From: Thermoproteota archaeon
GTDB lineage: Archaea > Korarchaeota > Korarchaeia > Korarchaeales > Korarchaeaceae
Length of the DNA stretch: 64,000 nucleotides
Direction of reading: 5' to 3'
NCBI GenBank assembly: GCA_027491915.1
Contig: JAOZGC010000003.1
Coordinates: 1 to 64,000 of the forward strand
The position numbers and the translations under genes are program-made. Below the pieces are notes generated by a model. That model saw nothing but the letters and a program-made list of their open reading frames with translations, ran no database searches and was not told the DNA's origin. This document shows, piece by piece, positions 14,416-22,854 of the stretch (its first letter is position 1; each line of letters begins with the position of its first letter).

Positions 14416-15787
14416 ACCGCTCCAACTCTCCCTCCGGCACGTACCCGCCGGCCGCCACCGGGTGTCCCCCTCCGGAACCGCCGACGGCCTCGGCAGCCGA
14501 CCTGACCGCCTCGTCCAAATTTATCCCGGAGGCGGCCCCCTCTCCAGTAAGTCGGGCCGACACCTTAAGGATCCCCGGGGACGCCTCGGCCCATCCCACC
14601 ACGGCGAGCGCCCCCGCGGCCGCAGACGACTTGGATATTATGGAGGTGACCGTGCCTATCGTGGTGTCCCGGAGCTTCCCCCTACCATCTATCAGCAGCA
14701 CGCCTCCGCCTCCGCCGCCGGAGCTCGTCCGCGAGAACTCTCCGACGAAGCGGGCCACCTCGCTCCTGTATTCGGCCAGCGCCTCCATGGCCTGCTCCAG
14801 GTACTTCCCCCTCAGGCCCAGGCAGAGGAGCACCCCAATCTCCGGCCTCCCCATCCTCCCACAGGCATTCAACACCGTTGCGAATGATCTGAGGTCGCGC
14901 AGGGGAGATCCCCTCGGCTCCCCCACCATCAGATAACTCTTCCCCATGACGCGCTCGGGATCGGCTTCGAGCCCGGCCGAGAGCATCCTCTTGACCACCT
15001 CGCTGGTCAGGGACCTCCTCTCCTCATCGCTCAGATCTGCCAATCTGGTCCAGTCATCCCCCTTCTTGGGCTCTATCCCCAGCCTCTCCAGGAGCTCCAG
15101 CGCCCCTCCCGAAGATCCGCTGACGCCCGGTATGTACGGATCGACGGTCCTCTCCAGGGCCAGCAGGAGGGGGTAATCGGGGCCGCCGAACAGTCTAAGA
15201 TCCGTCCTCTCTGCGATCATCCCCTCCCGAACGGCCAGATCCCTTATCTCGGCGTTCACCCCGGTGAAGCCTCCCACGTCCTGAAGATCCCCGACGGCCC
15301 CCACCAGCGCTATGGGAGCCATGTCCACCCTGCCCGTGAGTTCCCGGTAGAGCAGGAAGGCCACCCCGGAAGAGCTCACCTCGACCGTCCCGTCCAGGCC
15401 AACCAGGTGGGGATTCACCTCCACAACCTCTCCCGGACAGCTTCCGGCTGGCGAGTGGTGGTCCAAGATGATCATCTTCCTCCCCTCGCAGAGCGGAGAC
15501 AGGAGATCCTTGTGACCAGAGCCCAGGTCGGCCGAGATGAAGAAGCTGTACTCCGCCGCCGCCAGCCGCCCCACCACCGGCTCGAATAAACCCTTCTCTC
15601 CGGAGGAGTGAAAGGTGACGTCCATCCGCATTAGGGCGGCCGCCGCTATTGCCCCCGAGGCCAGCCCATCCGCGTCTATGTGGTGAAACAGCCTGACCGG
15701 AGATCCCCGGGCTTCTTCAATGATGAACTCGGCGGCCTCGCGGGCCAACGCGGTCAAGGCTTGAATCCCGCCGGAGTTCGGATCCAA
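14381..15787 (-). CDS. DHH-family single-strand nuclease, archaeal RecJ/GAN
   Basis: Archaeal RecJ homologue (GINS-associated nuclease, related to Cdc45) that degrades single-stranded DNA and associates with the replicative helicase complex. The 468 residues show motif I HIDADGLASG (about 37-46), SADLGSGH, the DHH motif LDHHSPAG (about 108-115), motif IV VGAVGDLQD, and a DHHA1 domain ending in GSGGGHPVAAGG. Metal ligands appear intact, so nuclease activity is expected. It is 10 bp downstream of rps15, a linkage seen in other archaea. Confidence 0.9.
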   Translation of the reverse strand: MDPNSGGIQALTALAREAAEFIIEEARGSPVRLFHHIDADGLASGAIAAAALMRMDVTFHSSGEKGLFEPVVGRLAAAEYSFFISADLGSGHKDLLSPLCEGRKMIILDHHSPAGSCPGEVVEVNPHLVGLDGTVEVSSSGVAFLLYRELTGRVDMAPIALVGAVGDLQDVGGFTGVNAEIRDLAVREGMIAERTDLRLFGGPDYPLLLALERTVDPYIPGVSGSSGGALELLERLGIEPKKGDDWTRLADLSDEERRSLTSEVVKRMLSAGLEADPERVMGKSYLMVGEPRGSPLRDLRSFATVLNACGRMGRPEIGVLLCLGLRGKYLEQAMEALAEYRSEVARFVGEFSRTSSGGGGGGVLLIDGRGKLRDTTIGTVTSIISKSSAAAGALAVVGWAEASPGILKVSARLTGEGAASGINLDEAVRSAAEAVGGSGGGHPVAAGGYVPEGELERFIRLLRERLRA

Positions 15788-15797
15788 CGACCCCCCC

Positions 15798-16253
15798 TCA
15801 ACCGGCTATCAACTCCGCCCTCCCGGGCTCGTACTTCCAGTCTGGAGGAAGCCTGCCAACCCTCTTATAGTATTTTACTAGCCTGTGTATTTTGGATTCC
15901 GTTCTCTGAAGTCCCTTCTTGGCCTGTAGGTCTTTCCTGTGGATCTCCAGATGCTTCCTTATTGTGTGGGCCTTCCTGATGAGGGACCTCAGATCTTCCG
16001 GGAGGGGGGGCTCCAATCCCTCCTCCCTCAGTATCTGGGTGATCTTCTTCCCAACGACCCTCTTTACCAGGGGAACCCCATAGGCGTCCCTGAGCTCGAT
16101 GCCTATCTGACTGGGCGGTACCCCCCTCTTGCCCATCTTCACTATGAGCTCCCTCACCTCCTCCGGCGAGAGCGGGACCCAATCTAGGGGGGCGCTCGCC
16201 GGGGGTCTGGTGGACTCGGATTTGCCCCTCTTCCTGCTGTGCATCCGCGCCAA
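15798..16253 (-). CDS. rps15: Ribosomal protein uS15 (S13e/S15)
   Basis: Small-subunit protein that binds the central domain of 16S rRNA. The 151 residues include the archaeal/eukaryotic N-terminal extension (MARMHSRKRGKS) and the core block PPSQIGIELRDAYGVPLVK, then RTESKIHRLVKYYKRVGRLPPDWKY at the C-terminus. ATG 16253 gives the usual N-terminus. It precedes the GAN nuclease gene by 10 bp, and the two are probably co-transcribed. Confidence 0.97.
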   Translation of the reverse strand: MARMHSRKRGKSESTRPPASAPLDWVPLSPEEVRELIVKMGKRGVPPSQIGIELRDAYGVPLVKRVVGKKITQILREEGLEPPLPEDLRSLIRKAHTIRKHLEIHRKDLQAKKGLQRTESKIHRLVKYYKRVGRLPPDWKYEPGRAELIAG

Positions 16254-16285
16254 GGGATCCCCTACCGGTGGGGCCGGCCCACCCC

Positions 16286-16849
16286 CTATTTAACGATTTT
16301 CGCGCCGAGTCTATCGGCCAGCAGCTCGAGCGCCCTCCTCCTGTGGGAGATCTCGTTCTTCCTCCTTCCCATCTCGGCGTAGGTGAGTCCCCCACCCCCC
16401 TCGGGAATGAATATCGGGTCGAAGCCCCACCCGATCCCCCGCGGCCTCTCGGCTATCCGGCCCGGGACGCCGGCCCCCATGACCTCCGCCTTCATCCCCC
16501 TCCCAGCCACCAATCCTATCACCGAGTAGAATTTGGCCCTCCTGTTTGATACGCCCTCCATCAGCCTTATTATCCCCTGGTTTCCTATAGTCCTGAAGAC
16601 GTAGGAGGAGTAAGGTCCTGGGAACCCGGACAGAGCGTCGATAAACATCCCCGCGTCCTCTATGAAGAAGGGCGTCTCGACGCGACCCGAGACCCACTCC
16701 AGAGAGAAGGATACTACCTCCTCAAGGGAATCGGCCTGTATCTCCGGATACTCCAGGTCGACCCACTCGACTTCTATCCCCCCAGATCTCAAGATCTCGG
16801 CGGCCTCCTCGGCCTTGTGTTCGTTCGACGTCACGAACCTGATCCTCAT
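16286..16849 (-). CDS. XTP/dITP diphosphatase (RdgB/HAM1)
   Basis: Nucleotide-pool sanitising enzyme that hydrolyses XTP, ITP and dITP to monophosphates. The 187 residues begin with RFVTSNEHKAEEA (SxNxxK motif), contain FIEDAGMFIDAL (conserved acidic metal ligand), FPGPYSSYV, GIGWGFDPIFIP and the SHRRRALELL signature. ATG 16849 is unambiguous. It lies 5 bp downstream of bud32, an arrangement common in archaea. Confidence 0.96.
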   Translation of the reverse strand: MRIRFVTSNEHKAEEAAEILRSGGIEVEWVDLEYPEIQADSLEEVVSFSLEWVSGRVETPFFIEDAGMFIDALSGFPGPYSSYVFRTIGNQGIIRLMEGVSNRRAKFYSVIGLVAGRGMKAEVMGAGVPGRIAERPRGIGWGFDPIFIPEGGGGLTYAEMGRRKNEISHRRRALELLADRLGAKIVK

Positions 16850-16854
16850 GTAAT

Positions 16855-17490
16855 CTACCCCCGCTTCGCCTGCCCCCTCTTGTACCTTCCCCTCCTCCTG
16901 ATATCTTCCACCCTGGATAGGACCGAGGCGGCGTCAGGAGCCTCTCTCGAGTAGGACGAGAAGAAGGTCGAGATGACCTCCGGGGCCGCCGACGGGGCCA
17001 GCCCGGTGACCGACTGCTCGAAGACGTGGAGGTCTACCGCCCTGTCCTCCACCGACCTGGAGTACCTGGCCAGCCCGAAGTCGATGAGGCACACCCTCTC
17101 TCCCTCGCCGAAGATCACATTCAGGGGGGTCAGGTCGTTGTGCACTATACCAGCCGCGTGGAGCTTGGCGACCACCCTGCCCAGCTCGTCCACGCCAACG
17201 GGGGACTCACCCCCCTCGAGCACGCTCGCCAACGTGGTGCCGCGTACCTCCTCCATGACTATGGTATCCCCCCACACGTCCAGGACCGCGGGGCAGGGCA
17301 CGCCCATCCTCTTCGCCTTGATAAGTATGCTCGCCTCGATCCTGGTTCTCCTGATCCTCAGGAGCCTATCAAGGCTGGGGTGTCTGTACCTCTTCTCGGG
17401 CCTGATCTTGATCACGGCTGGCTTCCCTAGGTACTCCCCCCTGTACACCTCAGCCTCGGCCCCTCTGGCCAGGAGCTCCATCACCTCCAT
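16855..17490 (-). CDS. bud32: KEOPS complex kinase/ATPase Bud32
   Basis: Atypical small protein kinase of 211 residues that powers t6A synthesis in the KEOPS complex. It has LARGAEAEVYRGE (compact P-loop), the catalytic lysine in AVIKIRPEKRYRHPSLD, the IVHNDLTPLNVI catalytic loop and LIDFGLA (DFG). The C-terminus ends in the basic RRRGRYKRGQAKRG tail typical of Bud32. Here it is a stand-alone gene, not fused to kae1. Its start overlaps the 3' end of the interrupted pcm gene by 10 bp. Confidence 0.95.
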   Translation of the reverse strand: MEVMELLARGAEAEVYRGEYLGKPAVIKIRPEKRYRHPSLDRLLRIRRTRIEASILIKAKRMGVPCPAVLDVWGDTIVMEEVRGTTLASVLEGGESPVGVDELGRVVAKLHAAGIVHNDLTPLNVIFGEGERVCLIDFGLARYSRSVEDRAVDLHVFEQSVTGLAPSAAPEVISTFFSSYSREAPDAASVLSRVEDIRRRGRYKRGQAKRG

Positions 17491-18187
17491 CCGAACCTCC
17501 CCCTCATCGGCACGAAGGCCACGTCTGTTATCTCTGCGGTCTCGTAACTCCCCTCATCCAACTTCCTCACCACGACGAGCCTCTGCCCGCCCCACCACGA
17601 GTGCGATCCCACGGGGAGCACCATCCTCCCCCCGGGCCTCAGCTGCCGCAGCAGGGGGGGAGGGGGGGCGGGCGCCGCGGCGGTGATCAGAATCCTGTCT
17701 GGTCTCCTGGAGATCGGTAAACCCCCGCTCCCGTCGCAGGCGAGCACGTGAACCCTGTCGGCGTAGCCAGCCTTCATCAGGTTTGCCCGCGCCCTCTTGG
17801 CGAGGCTCGGTATTATCTCAGAGGTGTACACCCTGCCGCCCCCCCTGGCGGTGGGTCCACCCGGGGAGACTATCTCCGCCAGCGTCGCGGCCTGGTACCC
17901 GCTGCCGGCGCCAACCTCGAAGACCACCATCCCCTCCTCCAGGGCGAGGAGCTCGTCCATCATGAACACCATGTCTCGCCCGGCCCGAGGCCGTGTGGCG
18001 CGCTGATGGTCTGCCCCTCGCCTATTGGAAGGGGAGTGTCCTCGTAGGCCGACGACCTGAGGTGTTCCGGGACGAACATCTCCCTGGGAACCCTCAGCGC
18101 CGCCCTCCTGACCCTATCCGATCTTATTATCCCCCTCATCTCGAGGCTGGCGACCAGATTCCTCCTGGCCTCCTCGAAGTTCGCCAT
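17481..18187 (-). CDS. pcm: Protein-L-isoaspartate O-methyltransferase, coding sequence split by a 20-nt insertion
   Basis: Repair enzyme that methylates isoaspartyl residues using S-adenosylmethionine. The first segment, 18187-17995, encodes [11 protein letters not shown] to [17 protein letters not shown]. The second, 17974-17481, encodes [29 protein letters not shown] (SAM motif I) through to the C-terminus. They lie in different frames. Removing 17975-17994 joins them as SAPH-MVFMM, exactly the family order, giving about 228 residues. The insertion folds into a BHB core that predicts exactly these cuts, so I read it as a spliced intron rather than a pseudogene. A frameshift error remains possible. 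ATG 18187 is chosen by family length, and ATG 18202 is possible. Confidence 0.85.
17975..17994 (-). other. Predicted 20-nt BHB intron inside pcm mRNA
   Basis: Reading the transcript: CGCC (18000-17997), bulge ACA (17996-17994), CGGCC (17993-17989), loop TCG, GGCCG (17985-17981), GGCG (17980-17977), bulge AGA (17976-17974). The 4-bp helix CGCC/GGCG and inner helix CGGCC/GGCCG are perfect. Cutting after the second base of each bulge releases 20 nt and restores the conserved reading frame. The outer helix is weak, so this is the relaxed class. Confidence 0.75.
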
Positions 18188-18215
18188 CTTCCAAAGGTTC
18201 ATTTATCCGAGGTGG

Positions 18216-18683
18216 ATGATATTAATCGTGGGTTCCCTAGAGATAAGGGCCTTCGGCCACCCCAACGTGACCGCCCGCCACAGGACCACGATGGAGCTCA
18301 CTAGAGAGCGGGAGATAACCCGCAGGGCCGACTGCGTCGTGGGCGTTAGGGCTTCTCACGGGGCCGCGAGCCTCCCAACTTGGCTGCGGCGTCACCTCCT
18401 CTCCGGAGGGTGGATCTCCCTCACCCTGTCGGTCGGAGGCATGGACTTCACCTTCTACGCCCGCGGAGACGGCAGGCTAACCCTCAGGAGCGAGGATGAG
18501 ATAGTCGTGAGGAGGTCCCTCTACGTAGACGACCGTACCGTAGCGGTTGAGGCGACTGCCTCCGCCGCCGACGTCCCCAGGCCCATGGTCAGGGCCCTCC
18601 GCCGGGGGTTACCCCTGATCCTGGTGATAAAACCTAAAGCAGGCCGCACTCCAGGGGATCCACCGGCTTCAACCATTCCCTGA
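18216..18683 (+). CDS. DUF371 family protein
   Basis: Archaeal protein of about 155 residues belonging to the uncharacterised DUF371 family. The N-terminal signature is FGHPNVTARHRTTMELTRE, followed by ADCVVGVRASHGAA, a beta-rich middle (LTLSVGGMDFTFYARGDGRLTLRSEDEIVVRRS) and the C-terminal RPMVRALRRGLPLILVI. Nothing in the sequence reveals a catalytic activity. ATG 18216 is used, and GTG 18228 is possible. It is divergent from pcm, with an AT-rich patch at 18201-18208 between them, and its 3' end overlaps truD by 50 bp on the other strand. Confidence 0.8.
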   Translation: MILIVGSLEIRAFGHPNVTARHRTTMELTREREITRRADCVVGVRASHGAASLPTWLRRHLLSGGWISLTLSVGGMDFTFYARGDGRLTLRSEDEIVVRRSLYVDDRTVAVEATASAADVPRPMVRALRRGLPLILVIKPKAGRTPGDPPASTIP

Positions 18684-19785
18684 TCATGGAAGTGGCGTAG
18701 ACCCCTCTCCTCAAGAAGAAGCGCACCACGAGATCGCCGCCGATCGTCCTGACCGATGCGGAGACGGGCTCCTCGAGGACTCTCCTGTAACCTCCCGGGG
18801 CCGCGGCCTCCGGCAGGCCCCTCACCACGAAGTCCTCCGTGGATATTCCCTCCTCCTCCAACAGCGACAGGAGATCCCTGGAGGCAGATCCCGGCGGCAG
18901 CCTGGTCGTGAAACCGGGAATCGGCAGGGTCAGCTTCCCCTCGGCCGGGTATGGGCGGAACGCGCCGCCCTCGATCTCGACCACGTCTCCCTCCTCCGGC
19001 TCCAACCTGCCCTCGAGAATTCTCCGGCTGAGGAGCCTGTTGAACAGGTAGGACTGATATGCGTGGACCATCATCCGGATGACCGTCCTGCCCAGCGATC
19101 TCAGGGCCCTCAGGGGGTCCGAGGGGACCTCCCTCAGCCTCAGGGCGAGCCTCTTCTCCTGCCAGCCCCCGCCACCCTCGGCCGCCTTCTCGGCCAGGGC
19201 CTCCGCCGCCTCGCCAAACCTCCCAGACACGATGAGCTTCCCCAGCTCGTGATTGTATGGCTTCCTGTCTCCGAACCTCTGATATCCGAAGAAGTTTGGG
19301 AATGGAAGGCCGATCTCCTTCAAAACCTCTTCCGCGCCCGACAGTCGCCTCACCCTGATTGAGAAGAGGTTTCCGTCGTTCTGCCCCCTCGCTATGGGCG
19401 ATTCCACCCTCCCGACGAGTGAGGCGTGAAATCGCGGTCCCCTGACCTCGGGGCGACCAGCGGGGGCCGCCATGTATTGGAAGACGACCGCCCTCTTGTC
19501 CTTCAACCCAGCGTAGGAGACGGCCGATTCCCTGATCCCGAGGCCGGAGGCCAGCCGCCCGGCAGCCTCGGGCGTGGTCATCCCCCTCCTAAGCACCGAG
19601 TACAGGTAGAGCCCGCCCCTATCCACACCCACCCACCTCCTCCTGGCCGCCGACGCGGGCAGGCCCCACATGACCTCATCCACCATGAAGTCCCCGGGTT
19701 CCTCCCTAATCCTGAAGGTCCGCGGCCTGCCCGGCCTCAGGTAGGCCTCCATCCCGAGATCCAGATCCACACTCGGCGGCCTCAT
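18634..19785 (-). CDS. truD: tRNA pseudouridine synthase TruD
   Basis: TruD-family pseudouridine synthase (position 13 of tRNA in bacteria, position 35 of pre-tRNA-Tyr in related Pus7 enzymes). The 383 residues contain the catalytic motif YAGLKDKRAVVFQYMA (about 91-106) with the nucleophilic Asp, the ARGQNDGNLFSIRVR motif, and FPNFFGYQRFG. An insertion domain lies in the second half, as in archaeal members. The start overlaps the pth2 stop by 4 bp (ATGA-type), so it is in the pth2-truD operon. Confidence 0.95.
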   Translation of the reverse strand: MRPPSVDLDLGMEAYLRPGRPRTFRIREEPGDFMVDEVMWGLPASAARRRWVGVDRGGLYLYSVLRRGMTTPEAAGRLASGLGIRESAVSYAGLKDKRAVVFQYMAAPAGRPEVRGPRFHASLVGRVESPIARGQNDGNLFSIRVRRLSGAEEVLKEIGLPFPNFFGYQRFGDRKPYNHELGKLIVSGRFGEAAEALAEKAAEGGGGWQEKRLALRLREVPSDPLRALRSLGRTVIRMMVHAYQSYLFNRLLSRRILEGRLEPEEGDVVEIEGGAFRPYPAEGKLTLPIPGFTTRLPPGSASRDLLSLLEEEGISTEDFVVRGLPEAAAPGGYRRVLEEPVSASVRTIGGDLVVRFFLRRGVYATSMIREWLKPVDPLECGLL

Positions 19786-20141
19786 CTCAGAAGCCTCAAC
19801 CCTCCCGTAACCTCATCTACCTTCTCCTCCGGGGCTGGTCCGACGGCCGCCGCGGTCAGAGTTCCCGGGGGGAGCTCGGTGAGGCCAGCGTCCCTTATCA
19901 GGGCCCTGGGGAGCCCCCTCCTGCCGGCCTCCTCGTAGACTTCCAGGAGCTCTTCCTCGGACTCCACGGAGACCACGACCTTCTTTGCTCCCTCCTCCCT
20001 CCACCTCCTCCAGTACTGAGGTCTCTCCTCCCTCGCTCTTTCCGACGCCTCGCATGCCGCATGAGCGGCCTGGGCGGCCAGCTTGCCCCTACTCATTCTC
20101 AAGTCCACCCTGACGACTATGACCTGCTTGTAACCCATCAT
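19782..20141 (-). CDS. pth2: Peptidyl-tRNA hydrolase, Pth2 type
   Basis: Recycles peptidyl-tRNA released by stalled ribosomes. The 119 residues have the Pth2 signature: VIVVRVDLRMSRGKLAAQAAHAA at the N-terminus, KKVVVSVESEEELLEVYEEA in the middle and LIRDAGLTELPPGTLTAAAVGP near the C-terminus. ATG 20141 shares its A with the TGA stop of the upstream glycosyltransferase (TGATG), so translation is coupled. A longer frame from 20195 would overlap that gene and is not needed. Confidence 0.95.
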   Translation of the reverse strand: MMGYKQVIVVRVDLRMSRGKLAAQAAHAACEASERAREERPQYWRRWREEGAKKVVVSVESEEELLEVYEEAGRRGLPRALIRDAGLTELPPGTLTAAAVGPAPEEKVDEVTGGLRLLR

Positions 20142-21229
20142 CAGTCCGCCGTCCCCCCGTACAGCCTCAGGTACTCCCCGACCACGTCCGACCAAGATCG
20201 CCCCATCGCCCTCCGCATCCCCTCTCGGGCCATCGCCAGCCTCAGATCCTCGTCCCCCAAGAGCCTCTCTACGGCAGACGCCAACTCCCTCGGATCTCTC
20301 CCCGTCAGGAGGCCGGTCACCCCGTCCTCCACGACTTCCCCAATGGCCCCCACATCCACGGCCACGGGCGGGGTGCCCGCCGCCATGGACTCCAGTATGG
20401 CGAGCCCCTGGCCCTCGAACCTCGGGGTGTGTATCGACACGTCCGCCGCCCTGAGGTAGAGCGGGACCTCCGCGCGCGGCACCCTGCCGACGGCCAGGAG
20501 CCTGCCCCCCATACCCAGCTCCGCGGCCAGCCTCTCCACTTCCCCCCGCAGGGGTCCGTCCCCCACGATCAGCATGGCGACTCCCTCGACCATGGAGACG
20601 GCCCTGACCGCGGTCAGGGGATCCCTCACCTCGACCAGCGAACCGACGAACGCCACGACCCTGGAGTCCTCCGGTATCCCGACGATCCTCCTACACTCCT
20701 CCCTCTCCGGAAGTGAGCCGAAGACTTCTCTGTCCACAGCCCCGGGGATGATCGTGGGCTCCACCCCGCACCTCTCTCTCACCCTGGACGAGAGGAAGCG
20801 GCTGACCGCGGTCACCGCCGAGGCTCCCCTGGCCACGGCGCAAGTTGCCGCGCGGTCGATCCGCCCCTCGAGGGCGGCGTCGGTCCCGTGGAATGTCAGG
20901 ACGAATCTGGGCCCGCCCAACCTCGCGGAGATCCACGCGGCAGCTCCAGACGTCCGCGCGTAGTGGGCGTGGACGACGTCGAATCTCCACCCCCTCAACC
21001 TCAGCCAGCTCGACGCCTCCAGTATGAAGGACGGGCCCCTGAGGCCGCCGAGCGGGATCGTGGGCAGGGCGACGACCCTTTCTCCTCCGGCTCTTTCTCC
21101 CCCTCCCTCCCTGTAGGTCAGCACGGTCACCCTGTGCCCGAGCCTCTCGAGCTCCCGCGCCAGGGCGCCCATGTGCGCCTGAACCCCCCCGGAGGACGGG
21201 GGATAGGGGCCGACCAGGAGGACCTCCAT
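20141..21229 (-). CDS. Glycosyltransferase family 4 protein
   Basis: GT-B fold glycosyltransferase of 362 residues, probably acting in protein N-glycosylation or surface glycan assembly from a nucleotide sugar donor. The N-terminus MEVLLVGPYPPSSGGVQAHM is typical of GT4 acceptor domains. The C-terminal donor domain carries VAFVGSLVEVRDP, LIVGDGPLRGEVE and the EX7E motif in FEGQGLAILESMAAGTPPVAVD. There is no signal peptide and no membrane span, so it acts at the cytoplasmic face. Donor and acceptor cannot be told. It is translationally coupled to pth2. Confidence 0.9.
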   Translation of the reverse strand: MEVLLVGPYPPSSGGVQAHMGALARELERLGHRVTVLTYREGGGERAGGERVVALPTIPLGGLRGPSFILEASSWLRLRGWRFDVVHAHYARTSGAAAWISARLGGPRFVLTFHGTDAALEGRIDRAATCAVARGASAVTAVSRFLSSRVRERCGVEPTIIPGAVDREVFGSLPEREECRRIVGIPEDSRVVAFVGSLVEVRDPLTAVRAVSMVEGVAMLIVGDGPLRGEVERLAAELGMGGRLLAVGRVPRAEVPLYLRAADVSIHTPRFEGQGLAILESMAAGTPPVAVDVGAIGEVVEDGVTGLLTGRDPRELASAVERLLGDEDLRLAMAREGMRRAMGRSWSDVVGEYLRLYGGTAD

Positions 21230-21290
21230 CCGGCCGCCCGGGGACGCCGCGATTTAATCTGACCGCCGGGCGCGCGCCCCGGCGACCCTC

Positions 21291-22319
21291 ATGGGGGTCA
21301 AGTTGAGAGGGATAGTGCCCGCCCATCCCATCGACCTGGTGGACCTGACCGGGAGGAAGATCGCCCTCGACGCTTACAACGCGATGTACCAATTCATGGC
21401 CAAGATAAGGCAGCCGGACGGTTCTCCGCTCATGACCACGTGGGGAGAGATAACCTCGGTCCACTCCGGCATATTCTACAGGACGGCCAACCTGCTGGCG
21501 ATCGGCATGATCCCAGTTTACGTCTTCGACGGCGAGCCCCCGGCATTCAAATCTGCTACCATAGCCGAGAGGGAGGAGAGGAGGAGGGAGGCCAGAGAAC
21601 TGTGGCTGGAGGCCCGGGAGGCTGGCAACCTGGAGGAAGCCAGAAAGTACGCCCAGCAGGCGGGCTGGCTCACCGAGGACATGGTCGCCGACGCCAAGGA
21701 GATACTGAGGCTCATGGGGGTCCCTGTGGTCCAGGCCCCGAGCGAGGGGGAGGCCCAGGCCGCCCATATGGCCGATAGGGGAGACGTGTGGGCCGCCGGC
21801 TCGCAAGATTACGACTCCCTCCTCTTCGGCGCCCCTCGACTGGTGAGGAACCTGACCCTCAGCGGGCGGAGGAAGCTCCCCGGGAGGAAGGAGTACGCCG
21901 AGATCAGTCCGGAGGTGATCGAGCTCGGTGAGGTCCTCTCCTCCCTCGGGATCACCAGGGAGCAGCTCGTCGTGGTGGGACTCCTGGTAGGGACGGACTA
22001 CAATCCAGGGGGGATAAAGGGGATAGGGCCGAAGAGAGCCGTTCAGCTGGTTAAGAGGGCTGGCACGCTGGAGGGCGTATTGAGGGAGGTGGGTTGGCCG
22101 TTCGACGTGGATCCGACCGAGCTGCTCGAGTTTTTCCTCAACCCACCCGTGACGGACGACTACGAGGTGGGCCTCTCTCCCCCCTCAGAGGAGGACCTTT
22201 TGAAATTCATGGTGGAGGGCCATCAGTTCTCCGAATCCAGGGTCTCCAAGACCTTAGCCATGGTGAGGGAAGCCTACAAGAGGCTCAGGTCGGCCGGCGG
22301 CCTCGAGGAGTGGCTGTGA
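21291..22319 (+). CDS. fen: Flap endonuclease FEN1
   Basis: Structure-specific nuclease that removes RNA-DNA flaps during Okazaki fragment maturation and repair. The 342 residues begin MGVKLRGI and contain the N-domain acidic ligands (ALDAYNAMYQF, YVFDGEPP), the I-domain QAPSEGEAQAAHMA and GSQDYDSLLFG, the helix-hairpin-helix region GTDYNPGGIKGIGPKRAV and a C-terminal tail. The tail normally carries a PCNA-binding QxxLxxFF box. Here it ends GGLEEWL, a much reduced version. ATG 21291 follows an AT-rich element (TTTAAT, 21253-21258). Confidence 0.96.
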   Translation: MGVKLRGIVPAHPIDLVDLTGRKIALDAYNAMYQFMAKIRQPDGSPLMTTWGEITSVHSGIFYRTANLLAIGMIPVYVFDGEPPAFKSATIAEREERRREARELWLEAREAGNLEEARKYAQQAGWLTEDMVADAKEILRLMGVPVVQAPSEGEAQAAHMADRGDVWAAGSQDYDSLLFGAPRLVRNLTLSGRRKLPGRKEYAEISPEVIELGEVLSSLGITREQLVVVGLLVGTDYNPGGIKGIGPKRAVQLVKRAGTLEGVLREVGWPFDVDPTELLEFFLNPPVTDDYEVGLSPPSEEDLLKFMVEGHQFSESRVSKTLAMVREAYKRLRSAGGLEEWL

Positions 22320-22568
22320 TCACTCCTCGTCCGGCAGCGGGAACTCCCTCGAGCCCTCGGCCAGCTCGACCAGCAGCCCCTCCTTGGACCCCCCGTAGAC
22401 CCTGATCAATCCCAGAACCTCCAGCTTGAGGAGGGCCTCTTCCAGCTGGGGGAGTGACACCCAGGGGTTGTTCGACTTCAGCTCCTCGAATATCTCCCTG
22501 TCGGAGAGCGTCCTCTTCAATTTCACCAGGAGCGAGTACACCAGGTACTCCATCGGCAGGTGCGACAT
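22320..22568 (-). CDS. Small winged-helix protein, conserved in archaea
   Basis: Protein of 82 residues predicted to form one winged helix (LSDREIFEELKSNNPWVSLPQLEEALLKLEVLGLIRVYG), with an acidic C-terminus. It is the third gene of a cluster behind a zinc-ribbon protein and aEF1B, separated from aEF1B by 6 bp, which suggests a role linked to translation or general gene regulation. I cannot name a specific family. Its stop abuts the convergent fen stop. Confidence 0.75.
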   Translation of the reverse strand: MSHLPMEYLVYSLLVKLKRTLSDREIFEELKSNNPWVSLPQLEEALLKLEVLGLIRVYGGSKEGLLVELAEGSREFPLPDEE

Positions 22569-22574
22569 ATCGGA

Positions 22575-22844
22575 TCAGCCAGCCCTCGTGACCCTGAGGA
22601 TCTCCACCGAGCTGACCCCCTCTATCTCGGATAGGGCCCGGGCCAGCCTCTCCGTTATGCCCTCTTCTTCTGGGGCCGCCACCACTATCCTCAGGCTCGT
22701 TATCCCGAACGCCAGGGGGGCGGCCTCGGTCCCCATCAACTCGCCGCCGACCCGGCGGATCGAGTCTCCCACCGCCCCCTCTATGGAATTCACCTCCACC
22801 TCTGGGTCCGCCAGCACCCGGAACTCCGCGATCACCCTTCCCAT
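22575..22844 (-). CDS. ef1b: Translation elongation factor aEF-1 beta
   Basis: Guanine nucleotide exchange factor for aEF-1 alpha, 89 residues. It has the typical ferredoxin-like fold signature: an N-terminal RVIAEFRVLADPEVEVNSIE strand-turn, the APLAFGITSLRIVVAAPEEEG core, and the EIEGVSSVEILRVTRAG C-terminus. The invariant hydrophobic-Phe-Gly (AFG) motif that contacts aEF-1 alpha is present. It sits 10 bp after the zinc-ribbon gene, a conserved archaeal pairing. Confidence 0.93.
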   Translation of the reverse strand: MGRVIAEFRVLADPEVEVNSIEGAVGDSIRRVGGELMGTEAAPLAFGITSLRIVVAAPEEEGITERLARALSEIEGVSSVEILRVTRAG

Positions 22845-22854
22845 GAGGATCGCC

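Noticed and set aside
17481-18202. pcm as a pseudogene or programmed frameshift
   Set aside because: Both halves are well conserved with intact SAM motifs, and the inserted 20 nt form a BHB core with the exact cuts needed. No slippery heptamer of the usual type is evident. Not excluded without RNA data.
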